Below, in pieces: positions 1 to 6,425 of a DNA stretch of 27,391 nt (within the stretch, counting starts at the first letter, position 1; each line of letters opens with the position of its first letter). A model generated the notes under the pieces. It made no database searches. It had not been told where the DNA came from and worked only from the letters and a program-made list of their open reading frames with translations. The position numbers and the translations under genes are program-made. Origin of the DNA: a virus; IMG/VR virus record IMGVR_UViG_3300032116_011554, positions 1-27,391 of that record; one strand, written 5' to 3'.

Positions 1-234
1 TTCTTCCGTGTTGCCAAATTGGTTAATAGTAAAGATCCTGTTGGTAAACAGATTATTGAAAGAATGGTTAAGGAGATTAAGGAATATATCTATAACAAGG
101 AGCAAGGTGATGATGAGGATGATGATTATGGATATGATGACGAGGGACCAACACCTCCAGACTCAGATTTACCGAGTGATGATGAGTTTGATGATTTCTT
201 AAAAAGTTTAGGAATTAGTAGGTCAGAAGACTAA
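1..234 (+). CDS. Partial acidic protein upstream of terminase (possible small terminase gp16 C-terminus)
   Basis: The reading frame is open to the left edge, so only the last 77 residues are present. A TTG at position 19 in the same frame is not a convincing start because the frame continues upstream of it. The visible part has a short basic helix followed by a strongly acidic tail (runs such as GDDEDDDYGYDDEG and SDDEFDDF) ending in SRSED. In T4-like genomes the gene just before the large terminase is often the small terminase gp16, and this placement is the only reason for suggesting it. No diagnostic motif is visible, so it could equally be an unrelated structural or accessory protein. A hairpin terminator follows 8 bases after the stop. 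Confidence 0.6.
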   Translation, partial: FFRVAKLVNSKDPVGKQIIERMVKEIKEYIYNKEQGDDEDDDYGYDDEGPTPPDSDLPSDDEFDDFLKSLGISRSED

Positions 235-242
235 AATATTTG

Positions 243-268
243 AAAGGGGATTTTTAATCCCCTTTTTT
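243..268 (+). terminator. Rho-independent terminator
   Basis: A perfect 10-bp stem (AAAGGGGATT with AATCCCCTTT) encloses a 3-base loop and is followed by a T run to 268. It lies after the partial gene that stops at 234. It separates that gene from the terminase, which therefore needs its own promoter, consistent with the TATTTATA box at 271-278. Confidence 0.88.
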
Positions 269-270
269 AA

Positions 271-278
271 TATTTATA
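271..278 (+). promoter_or_regulatory. TATTTATA box, candidate late promoter element for terminase
   Basis: The octamer TATTTATA lies between the terminator ending at 268 and the terminase ATG at 282, leaving 3 bases to the start codon. Exactly the same arrangement (TATTTATAGTTATG) occurs in front of the minus-strand gene starting at 19666. If it is a -10-type element, the transcript would be practically leaderless. A translation-related role is the alternative. Confidence 0.5.
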
Positions 279-281
279 GTT

Positions 282-2048
282 ATGGCACTTACAAAAGAGC
301 AAATCTTAATAGAATATGCAAGGTGTATGAAAGATACACCATATGCACTGAGAACGTATTTACAGACTTATGATAATACGGTTCAAAAATATGTACCTGT
401 AGATTGTTTTCCCGATCAAATCGGATTATTAAACGACTATGATACGTATAATGAAAACATTGCACTAAAATATAGACAGGCGGGGGTTTCTACGGTTACC
501 GCTGCGTGGGCAAGTAAAAAATTGGTTTTTGCAATGAAACAAAAACCTGAAAAGATTTTGATAATTGCCAATAAGTTAGACACTGCCGTGGAAATGGCAA
601 ATAAGGTTAGGGGGTTTACAGAACAATGGCCTGGTTGGGTTGGTGTTGGATTCTCACCTGAAAAAAACTCACAGAGACATTTCAAGTTAACAAACGGATG
701 TGAGGTTAAAGCGGTTGCAACTTCTAAGGATGCACTTCGTGGTTATACCCCAACGATATTGATATTTGACGAGGCGGCGTATATTGAAGCCGATGGTGAT
801 TTTTGGGCAGCATGTATGGCATCACTATCTACGGGTGGTAAGGTAATTGTTATCTCAACCCCGAATGGTTTTGATCCGATTTATTATGAGATCTATGACC
901 AAGCGGTTAAAAATATGAACGATTTCAAAATATCTGAGATGGTTTGGTGGAAGGATCCGAGATATACTAAAGATTTATATTTGGTTAAAACAGAAAACAT
1001 TATTCATTACTTTTTGAACAGGGAGGAATATGGTAAAGAAACTTTGATTGATTATTCTTCAATACCATTTGAAAATAGGGATTTTGATGAGATCCGTGAT
1101 TTATTAAAGAATGGGTATTCACCATCTTCAGATTGGTTTGAAAAGATGGTAAAGAAGTTAAAGTTTGACAAACGAAAAGTTTCTCAAGAGTTGGAATGTA
1201 ACTTCCTTGGTTCGGGTGATAACGTATTTGATCAGACGGATATTGCGAGAATCAATAACAACTTAATTCAAGAACCTGCGGGAAGAATGTTGGGGGGTGC
1301 TCTATGGATATGGAAAGACCCCATACCGGGTCATAAATACATTATGGGGGTCGATGTATCAAGAGGGGATAGTGAGGACTTTACGACGTTCCAAATCGTT
1401 GATTTTGATGATCAGGAACAAGTTGTGGAATATCTTGGAAAAATACCACCTGATGTTGCTGCGGAGATCTGTTATAAATGGGCAACAATGTATGATGCGT
1501 TTATTGTGATTGATATTACCGGTGGTATGGGGGTATCCACGGCAAGGAAACTTCAAGAACTTGGATATAAGAATTTATTTTTTGATGGTGTGGATTATCA
1601 GAATAGATGGAAGTTTGACCCTAAAGCAGCAAATAAAGTTCCTGGTTTGAATTTTAATAGTAAGAGAGAACAGATTATTGGTGCGTTGGAGGAGAAGGTA
1701 AGACACGGATATAAGATTAGAAGTAATCGTTTGTTAAACGAGATGAGAACGTTTGTGTATGTCAATGGTCGTGCTGATCACCAAAAAGGACAACACGATG
1801 ATTTATTGATGTCCCTTGCTATGGCGATATATGTTGGTGAAAATTCTTTTTCATCATTGACAAAAGTTACTGAACAAACTAAAGCATTGATTGATGCGTG
1901 GCAGGTGGCGGAAAGTCCTATGTTAAAAGAGAACTTTTTTAGTCCGATGACCCCATCATTTAATAATCAACAACACGTAAGAAAAAACGGACCTACAAGA
2001 CAGGATTACCAAAATTATAATTGGTTGTTCGGTGGAAAGGGAAGATAA
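282..2048 (+). CDS. 17: Terminase large subunit (T4 gp17-like)
   Basis: This is the DNA packaging motor ATPase and headful nuclease, which docks on the portal and pumps genome into the prohead. At 588 residues it is close to the usual gp17 length. The N-terminal ATPase has a deviant Walker A, KYRQAGVST (residues 63-71). It has V69 where the usual lysine of GK[ST] would be, and R65 or K63 may substitute. Walker B with the catalytic acid is ILIFDEAAY (D163, E164), and the STPNG coupling motif follows at 192-196. The C-terminal RNase H-like nuclease shows GVDVSRG (D358), VIDITGG (D411) and GQHDDLL (D506, D507), the expected three acidic clusters. The start at 282 follows a terminator and TATTTATA box and has no Shine-Dalgarno. 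The portal gene follows after 36 bases. T4 has tail sheath and tube genes (18, 19) in that position, and they are missing here. Confidence 0.96.
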   Translation: MALTKEQILIEYARCMKDTPYALRTYLQTYDNTVQKYVPVDCFPDQIGLLNDYDTYNENIALKYRQAGVSTVTAAWASKKLVFAMKQKPEKILIIANKLDTAVEMANKVRGFTEQWPGWVGVGFSPEKNSQRHFKLTNGCEVKAVATSKDALRGYTPTILIFDEAAYIEADGDFWAACMASLSTGGKVIVISTPNGFDPIYYEIYDQAVKNMNDFKISEMVWWKDPRYTKDLYLVKTENIIHYFLNREEYGKETLIDYSSIPFENRDFDEIRDLLKNGYSPSSDWFEKMVKKLKFDKRKVSQELECNFLGSGDNVFDQTDIARINNNLIQEPAGRMLGGALWIWKDPIPGHKYIMGVDVSRGDSEDFTTFQIVDFDDQEQVVEYLGKIPPDVAAEICYKWATMYDAFIVIDITGGMGVSTARKLQELGYKNLFFDGVDYQNRWKFDPKAANKVPGLNFNSKREQIIGALEEKVRHGYKIRSNRLLNEMRTFVYVNGRADHQKGQHDDLLMSLAMAIYVGENSFSSLTKVTEQTKALIDAWQVAESPMLKENFFSPMTPSFNNQQHVRKNGPTRQDYQNYNWLFGGKGR

Positions 2049-2084
2049 TATTTAATTGTAAAGAAAAAACCGTAAGTTTATAAT

Positions 2085-3899
2085 ATGGAAAATAAAAAAC
2101 TAACTATTTGGCAGAGATTGTCAAAAACAATGGGTCCTGACTCATTGATTAATAATGATTATCCAACATTCAAATTTGATAAGGAGGTTCTATTAAAAAC
2201 CACTGATAAGTCGGAATATGAGAAGGAAAAACTCCAAGCAAAACAATCAAAATATTTAACGGGGCATTGGGCTAAGATTGAGAACAATTTATATCAACAA
2301 TCAATATATTATGGTCCTACTAGATTGGCGGCGGCGTATGATTACGAAAGTATGGAATATACCCCCGAAATATCTGCGGCACTTGATATATATGCTGAAG
2401 AATCCACAACTGTGGATGAAAACGGTCACATTCTTCAAATTTATTCTGAATCAAAAAGAATAAAATCAATATTGGCGGATTTGTTTAATAACGTTTTGGA
2501 TATCAATACAAATTTGGCTATGTGGACAAGAAATACTTGTAAATATGGTGACAACTTTGTGTATCTAAAATTAGATCCCGAAAATGGTATTGTTGGTAAC
2601 TTCCAATTACCAAATATTGAAATTGAACGTTTGGAACGTGGAATGCATATGGGACCAAGAGTTGGTGAGGGTGCTCCCGAAATGAAATCAATGAAGTTTG
2701 CATGGAAGAATAAGCAATTAGAGTTTAACACTTGGGAAATCGCTCACTTTAGATTATTGGGTGATGATAGAAAACTACCTTATGGTACTTCCATGTTAGA
2801 AAAAGCAAGAAGAATTTGGAAACAATTGGTATTAGCGGAAGATGCGATGTTAATTTATAGAACATCACGAGCACCCGAAAGAAGGGTGTTTAAAGTGTTT
2901 GTTGGAAATATGGATGATGATGATGTGGATTCTTATGTACAAAAGTTTGCGAACCGTTTTAAACGACAACCGATTGTTGATGACCAAACGGGTAACGTTG
3001 ATTTGAGGTATAATCAAATGGCGGTAGATCAAGATTATTTTGTCCCTGTTCGTGATGTTGCACAAGCATCACCGATTGATACCTTACAAGGTGCTCAAAA
3101 CTTATCCGAAATTGCCGATATTGAATACATACAAAAAAAGTTGGTTACCGCACTTAGAATACCTAAAGCATTTTTAGGATTTGAAGAAGTTGTGGGTAAT
3201 GGTAAAGATTTGGCACTTTTGGATATTAGGTTTGCAAGAACCATTAATCGTATTCAAAAAAGTATGTTGCAGGAATTAAATAAGATTGCAATTATACACT
3301 TGTTTATTTTAGGGTTTGAAGATGAATTATCAAACTTCACATTGAGTTTAACAAATCCATCAACACAGGCAGATCTATTGAAGATTGATGTTTGGAAAGA
3401 AAAATTGATGGCGTATAAAGACACTGTTACACCTATTGAGGGTATTGCTCCCGCATCGGTTTCTTGGGCTAAAAAGCACATTCTCGGATTTTCTGATGAG
3501 GATATTAAGTTAGACTTACAACAACAGAGAATTGAAAAAGCGGTATCCACAGAACTTACAAATACACCAAATGTTATTAAGAAAACCGGTTTATTTGATA
3601 CGTTGGATAAGTTATACACTGAGGGTCCAACACCTACTGATGCTGCAGCAGCACCCGCGGCAGCACCCCCTCCACCCGGAGGAGGTCTTGAAGGTGGTTT
3701 AGGTGGAGGATTGGGTGAACCACCACCACCCCCACCACCCGGAGGTCCTGAACCAGGGTTAGAAACTGCAAGTGTTGATAAAAAATTCAATTTAATTTTT
3801 GAATCTGAATTAAGTGTTGATGAGTATTTTGATCTAAAAAAGGGAAATAAATCAATTGATGACTTAAATGAAGAGTTTAATAAGTTATTAAACGATTAA
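2085..3899 (+). CDS. 20: Portal protein (T4 gp20-like)
   Basis: This is the dodecameric portal at the unique head vertex, which nucleates prohead assembly and is the channel for DNA packaging. Signature stretches of the gp20 family are visible: EISAALDIYAEESTTVDENG (95-114), NTNLAMWTRNTCKYGDNF (141-158), LPYGTSMLEKARRIWKQL (231-248) and AEDAMLIYRTSRAPERRVF (251-269). The family-typical body ends near residue 515. After it comes an unusual low-complexity Ala/Pro/Gly linker (about 520-558, with runs of four and seven prolines). A short charged helix-forming end then begins KKFNLIFESEL. The I-F-E-S there fits the T4 gp21 cleavage rule ([LI]-x-E before a small residue), so E573 may be a processing site removing the last 31 residues. 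It lies between terminase and an unknown 232-aa gene. Confidence 0.96.
   Translation: MENKKLTIWQRLSKTMGPDSLINNDYPTFKFDKEVLLKTTDKSEYEKEKLQAKQSKYLTGHWAKIENNLYQQSIYYGPTRLAAAYDYESMEYTPEISAALDIYAEESTTVDENGHILQIYSESKRIKSILADLFNNVLDINTNLAMWTRNTCKYGDNFVYLKLDPENGIVGNFQLPNIEIERLERGMHMGPRVGEGAPEMKSMKFAWKNKQLEFNTWEIAHFRLLGDDRKLPYGTSMLEKARRIWKQLVLAEDAMLIYRTSRAPERRVFKVFVGNMDDDDVDSYVQKFANRFKRQPIVDDQTGNVDLRYNQMAVDQDYFVPVRDVAQASPIDTLQGAQNLSEIADIEYIQKKLVTALRIPKAFLGFEEVVGNGKDLALLDIRFARTINRIQKSMLQELNKIAIIHLFILGFEDELSNFTLSLTNPSTQADLLKIDVWKEKLMAYKDTVTPIEGIAPASVSWAKKHILGFSDEDIKLDLQQQRIEKAVSTELTNTPNVIKKTGLFDTLDKLYTEGPTPTDAAAAPAAAPPPPGGGLEGGLGGGLGEPPPPPPPGGPEPGLETASVDKKFNLIFESELSVDEYFDLKKGNKSIDDLNEEFNKLLND
3642..3758 (+). 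repeat. Low-complexity Ala/Pro/Gly coding segment in the portal tail
   Basis: Codons for about 39 residues of alanine, proline and glycine make a locally GC-rich island in AT-rich DNA. It looks like a flexible or polyproline linker between the portal body and a short C-terminal peptide. It also creates a long spurious antisense frame. Confidence 0.75.
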
Positions 3900-3904
3900 T
3901 AAAG

Positions 3905-3912
3905 TATTTATT
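3905..3912 (+). promoter_or_regulatory. TATTTATT box before the post-portal gene
   Basis: TATTTATT lies just after the portal stop and 13 bases before the ATG at 3926, in the same orientation as the box before the terminase. An A-rich leader without Shine-Dalgarno follows. Confidence 0.4.
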
Positions 3913-3925
3913 AAAAAAAGAAAAA

Positions 3926-4624
3926 ATGGAATTAGGATTATTATTCTCTAAGGTTGAGAAAAAATTAAATGACTCATACATCAATCAAACATTCAAGACT
4001 GAAATAAGTAATTTCAAAAATATTGTTATTTCAAACAAAATGCTTAGTGAATGTTATTATTTATATTCGAACCTTACAACTAAGCAAGGTATGAGTTCGG
4101 ACGTTGCCAAGGAATATTTGGAAGAAAGTATCAAAACAATTAAAAATAAAAAAGATCATTTATTTTTAATTGATCTTAAAAATTGGGTTAAGGATGTTGT
4201 TTGTGAAAATCAATATGTTAAAATAGATTCTTTATTAAAAGAGGACGTGTTAAAAATCACGGAAAATATTGAAAACAAAAAACAATTGGTTTCAACTTTA
4301 ACTGAATCCAAAGATGTTGTGAAAAAACAATTTGTTCCTTTTGTTGAGAACGTCGTTAAATACAATTTGGAAAAATATATTGATGGTTTGGAACCCGAGG
4401 TGTTACAACAGCTGGATGAAGTATTTTCCAAAAAAGAAGATGAATTAAAACCTGATTTTGATGTATTAAAAGAAAATACGTTAATTAAGTTGAAGAATCA
4501 CATATTAACAAATAATGATGAAGAAATTAAACAGAAACTCAATGAGACTGTTCAAACAGTTGAAAAGGAACCGTTTAATAAAATTAATTACTTAAAACTA
4601 CAAAACTTATACGAAGGACTTTAA
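3926..4624 (+). CDS. Unknown helical protein between portal and protease (prohead core candidate)
   Basis: I do not recognise this family. The 232 residues are rich in Lys, Glu, Leu and Asn, have no Cys-rich or catalytic motif, and look largely alpha-helical or coiled-coil (for example residues 75-190). In T4 the place between genes 20 and 21 is occupied by the small prohead core proteins gp67 and gp68, so a scaffold or core role is a positional guess. The C-terminus ends ...LQNLYEGL. L-Y-E-G fits the gp21 protease cleavage rule, which would be in keeping with a processed core protein. Its stop codon overlaps by four bases (TTAA) with the stop of the convergent bS21 gene, inside a hairpin. 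Confidence 0.82.
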   Translation: MELGLLFSKVEKKLNDSYINQTFKTEISNFKNIVISNKMLSECYYLYSNLTTKQGMSSDVAKEYLEESIKTIKNKKDHLFLIDLKNWVKDVVCENQYVKIDSLLKEDVLKITENIENKKQLVSTLTESKDVVKKQFVPFVENVVKYNLEKYIDGLEPEVLQQLDEVFSKKEDELKPDFDVLKENTLIKLKNHILTNNDEEIKQKLNETVQTVEKEPFNKINYLKLQNLYEGL

Positions 4625-4643
4625 TCTAAGTCCTTCTTTTTTT
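4613..4643 (+). terminator. Terminator hairpin made from the ends of two convergent genes
   Basis: GAAGGACTT (4613-4621) pairs with AAGTCCTTC (4628-4636) across a six-base loop, and seven Ts follow. The hairpin contains the last codons and stop of the plus-strand gene ending at 4624 and the last codons and stop of the minus-strand bS21 gene ending at 4621. The T run serves the plus strand. On the minus strand no good T run follows, so termination there is doubtful. Confidence 0.75.
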
Positions 4644-4809
4644 GATTATATTTTGCTTTGTTAATCTCAGTTCTACGTTTAACAGATTTTTTAACATATT
4701 CTCTGTTACCATACAGAATATCCATCTGTTTTGTTTTAATCACTTTCATCTTATAATGTTTAAGTGCTTTATCAAGTGATTTAAAATCACTTACTTCAAC
4801 TATTATCAT
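4621..4809 (-). CDS. rpsU: Phage-encoded ribosomal protein bS21
   Basis: The 62-residue protein reads as a complete bS21. It has the N-terminal strand MIIVEVSDFKSLDKALKHYK, a K/R-rich helix, and the family-typical stretch EYVKKSVKRRTEINKAKY (37-54) ending in lysines. bS21 sits on the platform of the 30S subunit near the 3' end of 16S rRNA. From published work on Flavobacterium ribosomes, as I recall it, bS21 with bS18 and bS6 holds the anti-Shine-Dalgarno. An aromatic residue of bS21 near position 54 contributes to this, and Y54 is present here. Phage-borne bS21 copies are known from marine and large phages. The gene is inverted within the head operon, convergent with the 3926 gene and divergent from the 4879 gene, so it is an independent transcription unit. 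No Shine-Dalgarno is seen upstream. Confidence 0.88.
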   Translation of the reverse strand: MIIVEVSDFKSLDKALKHYKMKVIKTKQMDILYGNREYVKKSVKRRTEINKAKYNQKKKDLD

Positions 4810-4849
4810 TTTTGACTTTTTGGTTTTTATGTTTTATGTATTATGTAAA

Positions 4850-4857
4850 AATAAATA
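4850..4857 (-). promoter_or_regulatory. TATTTATT box in the divergent gap before bS21
   Basis: Read on the minus strand the sequence is TAATATTTATTTTTA, about 40 bases before the bS21 start codon. On the plus strand the same bases read AATAAATA, 21 bases before the ATG at 4879, and resemble the classical T4 late box. Which gene it serves cannot be decided by eye. Confidence 0.35.
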
Positions 4858-4878
4858 TTACTAATATGTTATTAAATA

Positions 4879-5325
4879 ATGAAGAAGGGTAAAACTTCTA
4901 AATTAAGTGGGTATAAGAATACGAAAGTTACATACGGCACGGTAGATTCAAAAGAATTAAAATCAATTTACATCAATTTTCAATCGTGGTTATCACCAAC
5001 CAAAGAATTTGAAAAATGGAATAAACCAATTACAATCTTACAAAGAAATATAAAACAGGTTGTTACAGACACCATAGATAAAAAATTATTCAAAGAAAAT
5101 TTCATTATTGATTTGGATGTTAAAATGAGTGGGTTATCTTATGGTAAAAAAAGTTTCGGAAATTTGGAAATAACCTTATTTACCAATCAAAATATAGATT
5201 TCAGAGAAACAATTATTAAAGACAATATTAAAGAAATTTGTGACTCAATATATGTTGATTGTTTCATAAATTCAGATGACTTTAATTTTTCATTATCAAA
5301 AAAAGAACCACAGATGGAATATTGA
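4879..5325 (+). CDS. Conserved-looking hypothetical protein, 148 aa
   Basis: I do not recognise this protein. It has a basic N-terminus (MKKGKTSKLSGYKNTK) followed by a mixed alpha/beta body. It lacks a signal peptide, membrane segment or cysteine pattern beyond two isolated cysteines near residues 115-121. It sits in the T4 position between portal and prohead protease, with only 15 bases to the protease start, so co-expression with head genes is likely. A minor prohead or head-completion role is possible but rests on location only. Confidence 0.78.
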   Translation: MKKGKTSKLSGYKNTKVTYGTVDSKELKSIYINFQSWLSPTKEFEKWNKPITILQRNIKQVVTDTIDKKLFKENFIIDLDVKMSGLSYGKKSFGNLEITLFTNQNIDFRETIIKDNIKEICDSIYVDCFINSDDFNFSLSKKEPQMEY

Positions 5326-5327
5326 TA

Positions 5328-5335
5328 TATTTATA
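5328..5335 (+). promoter_or_regulatory. TATTTATA box before the prohead protease
   Basis: TATTTATA within GATATATTTATATC starts three bases after the stop of the 4879 gene (5325) and ends 5 bases before the protease ATG. The spacing matches that of the box before the 10750 gene. Confidence 0.45.
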
Positions 5336-5340
5336 TCAAA

Positions 5341-6084
5341 ATGACGTTTATGAAAATTTTAGGACCAAACGAAATAGGTAAAGGAATATTAGTTGAGTGG
5401 GACGCGGGATATATCGATCCACAAGATAGAATGAATAGAAAAGTTTTGGAAGAATCAAAGAATATGTTAGATTATTCCAAACCTTTTGAATTTTATGCTG
5501 TGTTACAAAAATATAATACACCAAATAGGAACGGTAGGATTTATCCCGAAAGCATATTAAGAAGAGAGGTTGATAACTATAAAAAGGCAATCAACAAGGG
5601 AACTGCTTTATCCGAATTAAACCACCCCGAGTCATCATTAATTGATCTTGATCGTGTATCACATGCGATAACCGAAATATGGTGGGATGGAAATGTGTGT
5701 TTAGGAAAACTTAAACTACTAACATCACCAGGATTCCATGAAAGAGGTATTGTATCAACAAAAGGTGACCAAGCAGCAAACCTATTAAGACAAGGGGTTA
5801 CATTAGGGATTTCTTCAAGGGGTGTTGGATCACTTAAAAAAGTTGGAGAACAAAACGAAGTTCAAGGTGATTTTGAGTTAATTTGTTTTGACTTGGTATC
5901 ATCTCCATCAACACCCGGAGCTTATTTATTTTCCAATCCCGACGATAGGTTTAAATTTGAAGAAAATTTGGATGAGGAAAAAAGAATTAGGGATAATCAA
6001 ACATCAACTCCTAAAAATAATTCTTCTTTTGAAAACAAATCGCTTGACCTTATGAAAAAACTTTCGCATTATTTGGGTAAGTAA
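5341..6084 (+). CDS. 21: Prohead core protease (T4 gp21-like)
   Basis: This is the serine protease that is built into the prohead and cleaves scaffold and capsid proteins before packaging. The 247 residues show the family layout. There is an N-terminal strand region, PNRNGRIYPESIL (61-73), then the catalytic histidine in ELNHPESS (H95). The catalytic serine lies in TLGISSRGVGS (S158/S159) and the downstream acid in ICFDLVSSPSTPGAY (D184). The C-terminal 45 residues are charged and low in complexity, probably a removable tail. A second ATG three codons in (MKILGPNE) is an alternative start. It lies between the 148-aa unknown and the DUF4494-like gene, and is followed by scaffold and major capsid as in T4. 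Confidence 0.95.
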   Translation: MTFMKILGPNEIGKGILVEWDAGYIDPQDRMNRKVLEESKNMLDYSKPFEFYAVLQKYNTPNRNGRIYPESILRREVDNYKKAINKGTALSELNHPESSLIDLDRVSHAITEIWWDGNVCLGKLKLLTSPGFHERGIVSTKGDQAANLLRQGVTLGISSRGVGSLKKVGEQNEVQGDFELICFDLVSSPSTPGAYLFSNPDDRFKFEENLDEEKRIRDNQTSTPKNNSSFENKSLDLMKKLSHYLGK

Positions 6085-6093
6085 ATTTATATT

Positions 6094-6309
6094 ATGGAAG
6101 AAAAATATTTTGTAGCAAAAGTTCAATACGATTTACCTGATGAAAACACAGGTCGTATTAAAAAAATTCGTGAAGAGAAATTGGTTAATGCAATATCGGT
6201 TACCGATGTTGAAGCAATTGTAACGAAGAAATATGAAGGGTTCCCTCACGAATGGAGGATCACTTCAGTATCAGAGAGTAAAATCAATGAAGTTTTTGAT
6301 AAAGACTAA
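6094..6309 (+). CDS. Small DUF4494-like protein
   Basis: The 71 residues read MEEKYFVAKVQYD, then a charged turn, then EEKLVNAISVTDVEAIV and a short C-terminal strand WRITSVSESK. This resembles the Bacteroidota-restricted DUF4494 family as I remember it: a small beta-alpha protein beginning W/YFxVKVxY with ...LVxALSxTEAEA.... The function is unknown. It follows the protease after 9 bases and precedes a strong terminator, so it ends the protease transcription unit. The assignment is by eye and tentative; existence as a gene is likely because of its spacing and codon use. Confidence 0.78.
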   Translation: MEEKYFVAKVQYDLPDENTGRIKKIREEKLVNAISVTDVEAIVTKKYEGFPHEWRITSVSESKINEVFDKD

Positions 6310-6331
6310 TTGTTTTTAATTTTTAGGGTTA

Positions 6332-6359
6332 ACCCTCGGCGAAAGTCGGGGGTTTTTTT
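6332..6359 (+). terminator. Rho-independent terminator with GAAA loop
   Basis: ACCCTCGGC pairs with GTCGGGGGT (two G-T pairs) around a GAAA tetraloop, followed by seven Ts. It lies 22 bases after the stop of the DUF4494-like gene and isolates the scaffold gene, which has its own TATTTATT box at 6400. Confidence 0.88.
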
Positions 6360-6399
6360 GTTTTTATATGTAACAAAGTGATTTTTTGATTTTTCCATA

Positions 6400-6407
6400 T
6401 ATTTATT
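6400..6407 (+). promoter_or_regulatory. TATTTATT box before the scaffold gene
   Basis: CATATATTTATTAAC lies between the terminator and the scaffold ATG (18 bases downstream). The isolation of this unit by the terminator at 6332 makes a promoter here necessary. Confidence 0.5.
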
Positions 6408-6425
6408 AACAAAACTATAATTAAT

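Noticed and set aside
8-202. 64-aa plus-strand frame at the left edge
   Set aside because: It is out of frame with the partial acidic gene, whose frame is open to the edge and has ordinary codon use.
3254-3790. 178-aa minus-strand frame with long Pro/Gly runs
   Set aside because: It is the antisense of the Ala/Pro/Gly linker and adjoining portal codons; the composition is explained by the portal gene.
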